DNA of 64,000 nucleotides from JAGRKR01 sp041397725 (GTDB taxonomy: Bacteria; Pseudomonadota; Alphaproteobacteria; Rhizobiales; Hyphomicrobiaceae), in NCBI GenBank assembly GCA_041397725.1, contig JAWKVZ010000001.1, positions 868,001-932,000 of the forward strand, read 5' to 3'. The position numbers and the translations under genes are program-made. The stretch's first letter is position 1, and the number at the start of each line of letters is the position of its first letter. Positions 16,939-26,188 of this stretch are shown here, in pieces. The notes under the pieces are model-generated. The model did not search any database. It was not told the DNA's origin and was given only the letters and a program-made list of their open reading frames with translations.

Positions 16939-18516
16939 ATGAGCGCGGCCTCGGCGGCGGCCTTGCCGGCGAACCCGGCGGAAGAGCGCATCGATCCCAA
17001 GAAGATGCTCGCCTTCTTCTGCATGCTGCTCGGCATGTTCCTGTCGGTGCTCGACGTGCAGATCGTGTCCGCGGCTCTGCACGAAATCCAGGCCGCCCTC
17101 TCAGCCAACTCCGAGGAGATCGCCTGGGTCCAGACCGGCTATCTGGTCGCCAAGGTCGTCGTCATCCCGCTCACCGGCTTCCTGCTCAGAGCCTTCTCGA
17201 CCCGCCACACCTTCGTCTACGCCTGCGCCGGCTTCACGCTCTCGAGCGCGCTCTGCGCCACGTCTTCCTCCATCGAGGAGATGATCTTCTGGCGCGCCAT
17301 GCAGGGCCTCACCGGCGGCGCCATGATCCCAGCCGTGTTCTCGACGGCCTTCTCGATCTTCCCGGGCTCCAAGCAGTACATGATCGGCCCGACTATCGCG
17401 CTGGTGGTGACGCTTGCCCCGACCATCGGCCCGACGGTCGGCGGCTACATCACCGATTTCGCCTCGTGGCACTGGCTGTTCCTGATCAACATCATCCCGG
17501 GAATCGTCATCTCCGTCGTGTGCTGGACGATCATCGATTTCGACAAGCCAGAGCCCTCGCTGTTGCAGAATTTCGACTGGTGGGGCCTGCTGTCAATGGC
17601 GGCGTTCCTCGGCGCGCTCCAGTTCGTGTTGCAGGAGGGCGCTCGCTGGGACTGGTTCGACTCGATCGAGATCCGTATCGCCACCCTGGTCTCGGCGACC
17701 GGCGCGGTGTTCTTCTTCTGGCGGTGCTTCACGGCCCGCCAGCCTATCGTCGACCTCACGGCCTTCCTCAATCGCAACTATTCCGTCGGCTGCGTTCTGA
17801 GCTTCGTGCTCGGCTTCGCGCTGTTCGGCCTCACCTACTTCTACCCCATCTATCTCGAGCGCGTTCGCGATCACTCCGCGCTGATGATCGGCGAGGTGAT
17901 GTTCGTGAGCGGCGCCTGCATGTTCCTGATGGCGCCGGTGGCCGGCCGCCTCACCAAGACCCTCGATCTGCGCATCGTCATCTCGATCGGGTTCTTCTTG
18001 CTCGGTGTCAGCATGTTCCTGGCCTCGTCGCTGACGGTCGACTGGGATTTCAACGAGTTGATCATACCGCAGGCTTTGCGCGGCTGTGGCCTCATCCTGT
18101 GTCAGACCTCGGTGAACTTCATCGCGCTCGGCACGCTTTCCCCCGACCAGCTCAAGAACGCCGCCGCGCTCTACAATCTGACGCGCAACATGGGCGGCGC
18201 CGTCGGCATCGCGCTGATGACGACGATGCTGAACCAGCGCACGGACTTCCATCTCGACCGCATGCGCGAAAACGTGACGTGGGCACGCGCGGAGCCGCTC
18301 GAGTGGTTGAAGATCATGAGCGGACGCATGTCCGAGCTCGGCTCGGATGCGGAGCTCGCCGCGCTCAAACGGCTGGCCCAGGTCGTCCGCAAGCAGGCGA
18401 CGGTGATGGCCATCGGCGATGTCTTCTTCCTGCTGGCGGTGGGCTTCTTCCTCATGCTGGTGCTGGTGCCGCTCGCCCAGAAGCCGCGCGCGGGAGCGGG
18501 CGGACGCCGCCATTAG
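16939..18516 (+). CDS. EmrB/QacA-family (DHA2) MFS efflux transporter
   Basis: A 525-residue, 14-helix proton-driven drug exporter in the inner membrane. The first helix LAFFCMLLGMFLSVLDVQIV has the DHA2-typical LDxxIV signature. The motif after helix 4, WRAMQGLTGGAMIPAVF, and the motif C-like GPTIALVVTLAPTIGPTVGG are clear. The C-terminal helix is FFLLAVGFFLMLVLVPLA. With the upstream membrane fusion protein it forms an EmrAB-type pump that would need a TolC-like channel encoded elsewhere. Substrate unknown. Confidence 0.92.
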   Translation: MSAASAAALPANPAEERIDPKKMLAFFCMLLGMFLSVLDVQIVSAALHEIQAALSANSEEIAWVQTGYLVAKVVVIPLTGFLLRAFSTRHTFVYACAGFTLSSALCATSSSIEEMIFWRAMQGLTGGAMIPAVFSTAFSIFPGSKQYMIGPTIALVVTLAPTIGPTVGGYITDFASWHWLFLINIIPGIVISVVCWTIIDFDKPEPSLLQNFDWWGLLSMAAFLGALQFVLQEGARWDWFDSIEIRIATLVSATGAVFFFWRCFTARQPIVDLTAFLNRNYSVGCVLSFVLGFALFGLTYFYPIYLERVRDHSALMIGEVMFVSGACMFLMAPVAGRLTKTLDLRIVISIGFFLLGVSMFLASSLTVDWDFNELIIPQALRGCGLILCQTSVNFIALGTLSPDQLKNAAALYNLTRNMGGAVGIALMTTMLNQRTDFHLDRMRENVTWARAEPLEWLKIMSGRMSELGSDAELAALKRLAQVVRKQATVMAIGDVFFLLAVGFFLMLVLVPLAQKPRAGAGGRRH

Positions 18517-18902
18517 CACGCGACGCAATGAAGCAGCTCCTCCGAAAATGATACCGATTGCCCACGCTCGCGCCCCACACGTCGGCCATCTCCATCGCCG
18601 TGCTTGACCGCCACCACGGCATGCTGCTTAACATTCTCCACCTTGGTAAATCGGGTGCGAGATCGTCCCGACAGTCGGGTCGTCCGGCACTGGCGAAGTT
18701 GCGTCGAGCCCCTGCGGCATCGGGGATCGGGACGGAGCGGGGTTACCCGGCGCTTCTGCGCGAAGGCGGTGCGGCACTGCGATGGCGCGCCGCGCCTGGT
18801 ACGGTGGGCTTACGCGTGCGCTCGGCGGCAGACGGGGGTGTCGGCCACGGGTCCGGGTGAGCATCGAGCTTCGGTATAGGTACAGCGTGGAGGGATTTGC
18901 AG
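18517..18902. other. Intergenic region before the bactofilin gene
   Basis: About 390 bases without a credible ORF. A weak promoter-like pair, TTGACC (18604-18609) and TAACAT (18629-18634) with a 19-base spacer, points toward the bactofilin gene. The bactofilin ribosome binding site GGAGGG is at 18889-18894. Confidence 0.35.
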
Positions 18903-19406
18903 ATGTTCACGAAACGGCCGGATAAAGAGCCCGCACCACTCGAGCCGACGAAGGTGATGGGCATGCCGACGCCGCAGGCCGCGCCGGTTCATGCACCCGC
19001 CCGCCCGAGCCCGCTCGCCCGCGCCGACAAGTCCATGCCCTCCGTGATCGGGGCCGATCTCACGATCATGGGCAACCTGATCTCCAAGGGCGAGGTTCAG
19101 GTCGACGGTGAGGTGCAGGGCGATCTGCATTGCTCGCACGTGGTGGTCGGCGAGCGCGCCCGCATCACCGGCGGCATCATCGCCGACGACGTCGTCGTAC
19201 GCGGTCAGGTGATGGGCTCGATCCGAGGTCTGCGCGTGACGCTGCAGTCGAGTTCCCACGTCGAGGGCGACATCTACCATCAGTCGCTGGCCATCGAGCA
19301 GGGCGCCTACTTCGAGGGCAAGTCCCGCCGCGCCGAGGACCCGACCGCCGGCATGAAGCCTGGCCAGCCGGCGTCCGCAGCTCCGGGCGACGCCCCCACG
19401 ACCTGA
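18903..19406 (+). CDS. Bactofilin (DUF583)
   Basis: A 167-residue bactofilin, a membrane-associated, nucleotide-independent cytoskeletal protein that polymerises through a beta-helix. The core is residues ~47-140: IGADLTIMGNLISKGEVQVD, GEVQGDLHCSHVVVGERARI, TGGIIADDVVVRGQVMGSI and SSSHVEGDIYHQSLAIEQGA, four turns of the helix rich in Gly and Val. Both ends are Pro/Ala-rich and disordered, as usual. In alphaproteobacteria such proteins place cell-wall enzymes, for example at stalks or poles. GGAGGG lies eight bases before the ATG; a TTG six bases earlier is less likely. Confidence 0.92.
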   Translation: MFTKRPDKEPAPLEPTKVMGMPTPQAAPVHAPARPSPLARADKSMPSVIGADLTIMGNLISKGEVQVDGEVQGDLHCSHVVVGERARITGGIIADDVVVRGQVMGSIRGLRVTLQSSSHVEGDIYHQSLAIEQGAYFEGKSRRAEDPTAGMKPGQPASAAPGDAPTT

Positions 19407-19451
19407 CGGGACGGGACCGACGACCTTGCGTCCGTGCGCGCGGCCGGCCGT

Positions 19452-20618
19452 TCAGACCGGCATCGCCATCTCGACGAGACGCGCCCAGTACGAGACGCCG
19501 ACCGGAATGGCTGCATCGTTGAAGTCGTAGGCGGGGTGGTGCAGCCCCGCCGTGTCGCCGTTGCCCATGAAGATGAAGGCGCCGGGGCGCGCTTCCAGCA
19601 TGAACGAGAAATCCTCGCCGCCCATGACCGGGGGCGCGTTGGCATCGACCTTGTCGGCGCCGACCACCGAAGCGGCGACATCGGCGGCGAATTGCGTCGG
19701 CCGCTCGTGATTGCGCGTCACCGGGTAGTCGCGCTTGTAGGTCACGTTCGCGGTGGCGCCGAACAGCCGTGCGGTGCCCTCGACGACCTCGACGACGCGC
19801 CGCTCCAGAATGTCGCGCACCTCCGGCACCAGCGAGCGGGCGGTGCCCGTGAGCTGTGCCGTTCCGGGCACGACGTTGCCGGCATTGCCTGCATGGAACA
19901 TGCAGATCGAGACGACGCCCGACTTGAGCGGGTCGACGTTGCGCGAGACGATGGATTGCAGCGCCGTCACGACGTGCGCGCCGACCAGCACCGTATCGAC
20001 ACCAAGGTGCGGCTTGGCCGCGTGCGTGCCCTTGCCCTCGATGGTGATGTAGATCCGATCCGATGAGGCGAGCATCGGCCCCGGCCGGATCGCGAACTGG
20101 CCGACTGGCAACCCCGGCGCGTTGTGCAGGCCATAGACCTCCTGGATGCCCCAGCGATCCATGAGACCGTCGCGGACCATCTCCCGACCGCCGCCGCCGC
20201 CCTCCTCGGCAGGCTGGAAGATCAACACCGCCGTACCGTCGAAATTGCGCGTCTCGGCGAGGTAGCGGGCTGCACCGAGCAGCATCGCCGTGTGCCCGTC
20301 ATGTCCACAGGCGTGCATCTTCCCGCTGTTGCGGGAGGCATAGGGCAACCCAGTCGCCTCCTCGATCGGCAGGGCATCCATGTCGGCGCGCAGGCCGATG
20401 ACCTTACCGGAACTCGCGGCCCGCCCTTTGATGACCGCGACCACACCCGTCTGGCCGATCCCCGTCACGACCTCGTCGCAACCGAAAGCCTTGAGGCGCT
20501 CCGCGACGAACGCCGCCGTGCGATGCACGTCGAAGAGCAGCTCCGGGTCGGCGTGCAGCGTGCGTCGCCAGCCGGTGATTTCCTCGTGCAGCCCCGCGAC
20601 CCTGTTGACGACAGCCAT
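19452..20618 (-). CDS. M20 family amidohydrolase (hippurate hydrolase-like)
   Basis: A 388-residue metallopeptidase-fold amidohydrolase that removes acyl groups from N-acyl amino acids. Metal-ligand motifs are present: MHACGHDGHTAMLLGAAR, LIFQPAEEGGGGGREMV, YGLHNAPGLPVGQFA, and a C-terminal VMGGEDFSFML. The dimerisation domain with GKGTHAAKPHLGVD interrupts the catalytic domain as in hippurate/IAA-amino-acid hydrolases. The ATG at 20616-20618 follows AGAGGG. It lies 52 bases downstream of prfB on the same strand and converges with the bactofilin gene. Confidence 0.9.
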   Translation of the reverse strand: MAVVNRVAGLHEEITGWRRTLHADPELLFDVHRTAAFVAERLKAFGCDEVVTGIGQTGVVAVIKGRAASSGKVIGLRADMDALPIEEATGLPYASRNSGKMHACGHDGHTAMLLGAARYLAETRNFDGTAVLIFQPAEEGGGGGREMVRDGLMDRWGIQEVYGLHNAPGLPVGQFAIRPGPMLASSDRIYITIEGKGTHAAKPHLGVDTVLVGAHVVTALQSIVSRNVDPLKSGVVSICMFHAGNAGNVVPGTAQLTGTARSLVPEVRDILERRVVEVVEGTARLFGATANVTYKRDYPVTRNHERPTQFAADVAASVVGADKVDANAPPVMGGEDFSFMLEARPGAFIFMGNGDTAGLHHPAYDFNDAAIPVGVSYWARLVEMAMPV

Positions 20619-20670
20619 CGGTCCCTCTTCTCCATGCCGGCCCGCACACGGGCCCTGTTCACGTTGCCGG

Positions 20671-21805
20671 TCAGTGCGCCGCGCCGGCCTTGGCGGCCTC
20701 GCCCGAGCCTTTGATGCGCTGTGCCAGCGCGGCCTCGATGAAGCGATCGATATCGCCATCGAGCACGGCGGCGGGATTGCCGCTCTCGACCCCGGTGCGC
20801 ACGTCCTTGACCATCTGATAGGGCTGCAGGACGTAGGAGCGGATCTGATGCCCCCAGCCGATGTCGGTCTTGCTCGCGGCTTCCGCCGCCGCCGCCTCCT
20901 CCCGCTTCTGCAGCTCGAGCTCGTACAGTCGGGCGCGCAGCATCGACCAGGCCGACGCGCGGTTCTTGTGCTGCGAGCGCTCGCTCTGGCAGGCGACGAC
21001 GACGCCGGTCGGTATATGCGTGATGCGCACCGCCGAGTCGGTGGTGTTCACGTGCTGGCCGCCGGCACCCGAGGAGCGGTAAGTGTCGATCCGGCAGTCG
21101 CTCTCGTTGACCTCGATCTCGATGTTGTCGTCGACGACAGGGAACACCCACACCGAGGCGAAGCTCGTGTGCCGGCGCGCGTTGGCATCGTAGGGAGAAA
21201 TGCGCACCAGACGGTGCACGCCCGATTCCGTCTTCAGCCAGCCGTAGGCGTTCTCGCCCTTGACCTGCAGCGTCACCGACTTGAGGCCCGCTTCCTCGCC
21301 CGGGCTCTCCTCGATCACCTCGACCTTGTAGCCGCGCTGCTCGGCCCAGCGCGTGTACATGCGGGCAAGCATCTGCGCCCAGTCCTGGCTTTCCGTGCCA
21401 CCGGCACCGGCGTGGACCTCGAGATAGGTGTCGTTGCCGTCCGCCTCGCCCGACAGAAGGGCCTCGACCTCCCGGCGCTGCGCATCGATCGACAGCCGCT
21501 CCAACGCCGCCACGGCCTCGCTGACGACGGCCTCATCGCCTTCCTCCTCGCCGAGCTCGATGAGGCCGACCGTGTCGGCTAACTCCTGCTCGAGCTTGCG
21601 GAAGTCCTGCGCCTTGCGCTCCAGCCCCTGTCGCTCGCGCATCACCTGCTGGGCGCGCTGCGGATCATTCCACAGGTCGGGGTCCTCGACCCGGCTGTTG
21701 AGATCGGCAAGGCGGGCATCGATGGTGTCCCAGTCAAAGATGCCTCCGCAACAGTCCGAGCGACGTCTCGATGGTCTCCATGAGCTTTTCCACATCAGCG
21801 CGCAT
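20671..21805 (-). CDS. prfB: Peptide chain release factor 2, expressed by programmed +1 frameshift
   Basis: RF2 reads UGA and UAA stops. The gene is in two frames: 23 codons from the ATG at 21805 (MRADVEKLMETIETSLGLL...) end at CTT (21739-21737) followed by an in-frame TGA (21736-21734). Skipping the T at 21736 continues as GAC TGG GAC into the main frame, which ends at 20671, giving 377 residues. The catalytic GGQ is intact in SSGAGGQHVNTTDSAV. The recognition tripeptide reads SPY (RISPYDANARRHTSF) rather than the SPF of E. coli. A caller using one frame only would give a wrong N-terminus. Confidence 0.95.
21733..21748 (-). promoter_or_regulatory. RF2 programmed frameshift site
   Basis: On the minus strand: CGGAGG, three bases (CAT), then CTTTGAC. 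This matches the classical prfB layout of an internal Shine-Dalgarno element three bases before CTT-TGA-C. Low RF2 lets the ribosome slip +1 at the UGA and complete RF2, an autoregulatory loop. Confidence 0.95.
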
Positions 21806-21987
21806 GTGAGCCTCCCAGCTTGGCTTGGATCGGGCGCCGGCCATCGCCGGGCGCAATATGGCTCCTCCCGGCCGCCACGCGGTCCGGCAAGGCCGTTGCC
21901 ATTCATATAGATCATGCCGCGCGCAGATGGAATCGCCGGCTGCGGCCCGGCGAGGAGCTGGCCGCCGACGTCAGGCCCGCGGCGCGG

Positions 21988-24519
21988 CTACCACGTCCCG
22001 CGGCCCGTCCGCAGCGCCCGGTCCTGATCGGGCTGGCGCCCCGTATCGTGCTGATCGAAGCCGATCACCGAATAGGCGTCGTCCGGCTCCTCGTTGGGCT
22101 TGAACGCCTCCAGCACGCTGCCGCCTTCCCGTCCCGAGACGCGCAGGCCGGTCTTGATGTTGACGCGCACCAGCTTGATGCCCGGAGGAATACGGAACGG
22201 CACGGCCGCCTTGTCCGCCAGCGCCTCTTTCAGGAAGCTCGCCACGATCGGCGCCGCCACCTGACCACCCGTGGAGCCCTTGCCCATGGGCCGCGGCGTG
22301 TCGTAGCCGACGAACACGCCGACGACCATGTCGGGCGTGAAGCCGACAAACCAAGCGTCCTTCTCGTCGTTCGTCGTGCCCGTCTTGCCGGCGACCGGCT
22401 TGCGGACGGCCTGCAAGGCCGTGCCTGTGCCGCGCCGCACGACGCCATCGAGCATGGAGGTGATCTGATAGGCCGAGTGGGGATCGATGATCTGCTTGCG
22501 CGCGTCGGGCAGGTCGGGCTCCTCCTGCCCGGTCCAGCGCTGCGCCTTGCAGCCCGCGCATTGGCGCTCGTCATGGCGCCAGATGGTGTGGCCGCGTCGG
22601 TCCTGGATGCGGTCGATGAGCGTGGCATGCACCTGCTTGCCGCCGTTGGCCAGCATGCAATAGGCAGTCGCGAGCCGCAGCAGCGTCGTCTCGCCGGCCC
22701 CCAGTGACATCGACAGCACCGGCATCATGTCGTCATAGATGCCAAAGCGCTTGGCGTATTCCGCGATCAACGGCATGCCCATGTCCTGCGCGAGGCGCAC
22801 GGTCATGAGGTTGCGCGAGCGCTCGATGCCGACCCTGAGGGTCGAGGGGCCATAGAACTTGCCGCCGTAGTTCTTCGGCTCCCAGACGTCGCGGCCGCCC
22901 CCCTGCTCGATGGAGATGGGGGCGTCGAGAATGACGCTCGTCGGCTTGTAGCCGTTGTCGAGAGCAGCGGCGTAGACGAAGGGCTTGAAGGCGGAGCCCG
23001 GCTGCCGGCGCGCCTGCACGACGCGGTCGAACTGGCTCATTTCGAAGGAGAAACCGCCAATCAGGGCGAGCACACGTCCAGTATGCGGGTCGAGCACGAT
23101 GATACCGCCGCCAACCTCGGGCACCTGCATGAGCTGCCAGGCGCCGTCGAGCTTCTCGACATCCTTCGGCGCGACGTAGATGACATCTCCCGGCGAAAGA
23201 ACGTCCGTCGCCGCCTTGGGCGCCGCCTTCTTCGCCATGCGCGCCCACTTCATCTCCGGGAACGGCACCTCGACCGTCTGCCGCTCGGCCACCAGCGTGC
23301 CGTTCGGCTGTCGCGCGGGCTTGAGGCCGACCACGGCCTGCTGGCGATTGACCTGGAGCACTACGCCAAGCCGCCACGGCTGGATGTCACTGGGCGTCTT
23401 GATCTGGTCGAGCGCAACTCCCCAATCTCCGGCGATCTCGATGCGTTGCTGCGCCCCACGCCAGCCCTTCTGGCGGTCGAACGCCACCAGTCCGTCGATC
23501 AGGGCACGGCGCGCCTGCTTCTGCAGGCGTGGGTCGAGGGTCGTGCGCACGGACAGGCCGCCGCCATAGAGCTTGGTCTCGCCGTACTGCGCCAACAGTG
23601 CGCGACGCACCTCCTCGGCGAAGAACTCGGCTGCGAAGATGTGCGCGCCGAACGGGCGCAGCTTGACGTTGAGGGGCTTCGCCTTGGCCGCTGCGGCCTG
23701 GGCCTTGGTGATGAAACCGTTCTGCGCCATCTCGTCGATGACCCAGTTCCGGCGGATCGTCGCCTCGCGCGTGCGCTTGAAGGGGTGATAGTTGTTGGGC
23801 GCCTTGGGCAGCGCAGCCAGATAGGCGGCCTCCTCGATGGTGAGGTCGCGCAGCTCCTTGCTGAAATAGTTCAGGGCCGCCGCGGCCACGCCGTACGAGC
23901 CGATCCCGAGATAGATCTCGTTCAGATAGAGCTCGAGGATCGTTTCCTTCTGCAATGCGCGCTCGATGCGGATGGCCAGGATGGCCTCCTTGAGCTTGCG
24001 CATGTACTCGTCGGCCTTGGTCTTCCCATCCTTCTGGACGAGATCGCTCAACAGGAAATTCTTGGCGACCTGCTGGGTGATGGTCGAGGCGCCTTGCGGG
24101 CGCCGGCCCGAGCCCATGTTCTGCAGATTGCGGACGATGGCGCGTCCAACGCCCTGGAAGTCGATGCCGCTGTGCTCGAAGAAGCGTTTGTCCTCGGCCG
24201 AGAGAAAGGCCTGGATGACCTGCCTCGGCACCGTGTTGATCGGCACGAAGATGCGGCGCTCGCGAGCGTATTCGGCAATCAGCGCTCCGTCGTGCGCGTG
24301 GATGCGCGTCATGACGAGCGGCTCGTACTTCTTCAGTGATTCGTAGTTCGGCAGGTCCTTCGAGGCATGCCACAGCACGAACCCCGCGACGGCAGAGCCG
24401 GCGAGGAACAGCACGACGCCCGACGCGAACGTGAACCCGAGCATGCGCAGGAACAAGCTGCGCCGCTTCCGGCGCTTCTTCGGCTGCGCTGGCGGTGGAA
24501 GTATCGGCCCTGGTCTCAT
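21988..24519 (-). CDS. Penicillin-binding protein 1A (class A, bifunctional)
   Basis: An 843-residue class A PBP that polymerises glycan strands and cross-links peptides. A basic cytoplasmic tail (KKRRKRRS) is followed by one transmembrane helix near residues 30-50. The transglycosylase domain has AFLSAEDKRFFEHSGIDFQG with the catalytic Glu, and GASTITQQVAKNFL. The transpeptidase domain has the active serine in QPGSAFKPFVYAAAL, then ERSRNLMTVR, then KPVAGKTGTTNDEKD. The ATG at 24517-24519 has AGAGG five bases upstream; the open frame continues to 24636 but without a better start. Neighbours (amidase, AnmK) also act on the wall. Confidence 0.94.
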   Translation of the reverse strand: MRPGPILPPPAQPKKRRKRRSLFLRMLGFTFASGVVLFLAGSAVAGFVLWHASKDLPNYESLKKYEPLVMTRIHAHDGALIAEYARERRIFVPINTVPRQVIQAFLSAEDKRFFEHSGIDFQGVGRAIVRNLQNMGSGRRPQGASTITQQVAKNFLLSDLVQKDGKTKADEYMRKLKEAILAIRIERALQKETILELYLNEIYLGIGSYGVAAAALNYFSKELRDLTIEEAAYLAALPKAPNNYHPFKRTREATIRRNWVIDEMAQNGFITKAQAAAAKAKPLNVKLRPFGAHIFAAEFFAEEVRRALLAQYGETKLYGGGLSVRTTLDPRLQKQARRALIDGLVAFDRQKGWRGAQQRIEIAGDWGVALDQIKTPSDIQPWRLGVVLQVNRQQAVVGLKPARQPNGTLVAERQTVEVPFPEMKWARMAKKAAPKAATDVLSPGDVIYVAPKDVEKLDGAWQLMQVPEVGGGIIVLDPHTGRVLALIGGFSFEMSQFDRVVQARRQPGSAFKPFVYAAALDNGYKPTSVILDAPISIEQGGGRDVWEPKNYGGKFYGPSTLRVGIERSRNLMTVRLAQDMGMPLIAEYAKRFGIYDDMMPVLSMSLGAGETTLLRLATAYCMLANGGKQVHATLIDRIQDRRGHTIWRHDERQCAGCKAQRWTGQEEPDLPDARKQIIDPHSAYQITSMLDGVVRRGTGTALQAVRKPVAGKTGTTNDEKDAWFVGFTPDMVVGVFVGYDTPRPMGKGSTGGQVAAPIVASFLKEALADKAAVPFRIPPGIKLVRVNIKTGLRVSGREGGSVLEAFKPNEEPDDAYSVIGFDQHDTGRQPDQDRALRTGRGTW

Positions 24520-24796
24520 ATGCCTCTTTCTGAGTGCATGGGCGGTCCTTTGGCCCGGGCCGCCGCGAGATCGACTACCAGATAGCTGATCCCGTGCCAC
24601 ACTACTACGGAATGTGGCAAGAGAAGGCCCGGCCATCCGTCAAGCCGTCGCACTGCCCCGTCCATACGGTCCGGTCGGAGCGGTCCGGCCGGGCTGTCGA
24701 GTAGCACGCTCCGCCTCATTGCGGCGGCGCAATCGCAAACCAGCCTGAACGCGCCGGGAGCGCCGCACGCTTCGTACGTTTCCCCGCAGGTATGCC

Positions 24797-26188
24797 TCAA
24801 AATGGCACGCGCGCCAATCTGTCGGCGGAAAAATAGTCTTCGATGGCCGTGGCGATCGCCGCCCCGACGCGCTGGCGCCAGGCGCGCGACTGGAGCAGAC
24901 GCTCGTCCTCGGCATTCGTCATGTAGCCAAGCTCCACAAGCACGGATGGCGTCTGGGCCTGTCGCAGGACCTTGAAGGCTGCGCCGCGGGTCGGCGTCCG
25001 GTTCAGCACGATCGCCTTGCGCAGCCGTGCCAGCAACAGGGAGCGGAAATCGACCGAGAACCGAGCCGTCTCCCGGCGCATCAGGTCGAACAGGATGCTC
25101 TTCACGTGATCCCCTGATTCGCTGTCGAACGTCGTCACCCCGGCCAGCAGGTCGACCGCGTTCTCCTTCTCCGCGAGGCGCCGGGAGCGCTCGTCGCTGG
25201 CGCGATCGGACAGGGTATAGATGGTGGCGCCGCGGACGGCATCGACAAAGCCGCGCTCGGCAATGGAATCGGCGTGGATAGAGACGAACAGGTCCGCCCC
25301 GACCCGGCGCGAGAGTGCCACGCGGTCGGCGAGAGAAACGAAAACGTCGGTATCGCGCGTCATGACCACCTTGAACCGGCCAGTGCGCCGGAGTTGATCG
25401 CGAACAGCCTTGGCGACCGCGAGCACGATGGTTTTCTCCTGCATGCTGCCTCGGCCATGCGTTCCGGGATCGACACCGCCATGCCCGGCGTCGATCACGA
25501 CCACAGGCTTGTCCGTCGCTGCCTTCTCCCGCCGGGGCTGCGGCTTCTCACGCCCGCCATCCGGTGGCGTCGGCTTGGCGGCCGGGCCGCTCACGGTGCG
25601 CAGGAACTGCTGCCGGTCGATCGGGGAGAACGCCAGAATGAGCCGGCTCGTCTGCCCCGTGCGCCCGCCTCCGGACGCAACGCGCACCTTTACCGGCCGC
25701 GCCACGTCGATCACCACGCGGGAGCGACCGGGCGCGAACAGGCCGAACCGGTAGGAGCGGACCAGGCCTCGGCCATGCGAGCCCAGCTTGGGCGGCACGT
25801 CGAAGGCGACGGCCGGCAGGTCGATCACGATGCGATAGGGGTCGGCCAGTACGGAAATCTCGTAGCGGACGGGCTTGCTGGTCTCGAGGACCATGCTGGT
25901 CGTGGTCTCGTCGCCGTCGATGCTCAGATGCCGCACCACGGGGTCCTTGGCGTGGGCGGTGAAGCCGCCGCGCATGCGCTCACGCGGGACCGTGGCAGCC
26001 GGGCGTGGGGCCGGTCCGGCCCGCTTCGGCGCGGCCTTGCGTGGGGTCGTCTGCGCGGTCCAGTCCGACGTCTGCGCGCACGCCTCGGAGGCGAGCGCGG
26101 CCAGGGTCACCAGGAAGGTGGCGAGGGTCAGCATGGCGCCGCGGATCGCGCGGCCGCGCGCGAGGTGCTGAAAGATCGCCGACGCCAT
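24797..26188 (-). CDS. N-acetylmuramoyl-L-alanine amidase (AMIN-Amidase_3, AmiC-like)
   Basis: A 463-residue exported amidase that cuts the MurNAc-L-Ala bond to separate daughter cells. Layout: signal sequence ending near LAALASEACAQ (residues ~15-38), a Pro/Lys-rich linker, an AMIN targeting domain (about 75-190, with IVIDLPAVAFDVPP and SRVVIDVARPVKV), another linker, and the zinc-dependent Amidase_3 domain (about 232-455). Zinc and catalytic residues are in VIDAGHGGVDPG, QEKTIVLAVA, LFVSIHADS and VLVELGYMTN. The start MASAIFQHLARG at 26188 follows GGGGAGG. It reads in the same direction as the PBP1A gene. Confidence 0.9.
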   Translation of the reverse strand: MASAIFQHLARGRAIRGAMLTLATFLVTLAALASEACAQTSDWTAQTTPRKAAPKRAGPAPRPAATVPRERMRGGFTAHAKDPVVRHLSIDGDETTTSMVLETSKPVRYEISVLADPYRIVIDLPAVAFDVPPKLGSHGRGLVRSYRFGLFAPGRSRVVIDVARPVKVRVASGGGRTGQTSRLILAFSPIDRQQFLRTVSGPAAKPTPPDGGREKPQPRREKAATDKPVVVIDAGHGGVDPGTHGRGSMQEKTIVLAVAKAVRDQLRRTGRFKVVMTRDTDVFVSLADRVALSRRVGADLFVSIHADSIAERGFVDAVRGATIYTLSDRASDERSRRLAEKENAVDLLAGVTTFDSESGDHVKSILFDLMRRETARFSVDFRSLLLARLRKAIVLNRTPTRGAAFKVLRQAQTPSVLVELGYMTNAEDERLLQSRAWRQRVGAAIATAIEDYFSADRLARVPF

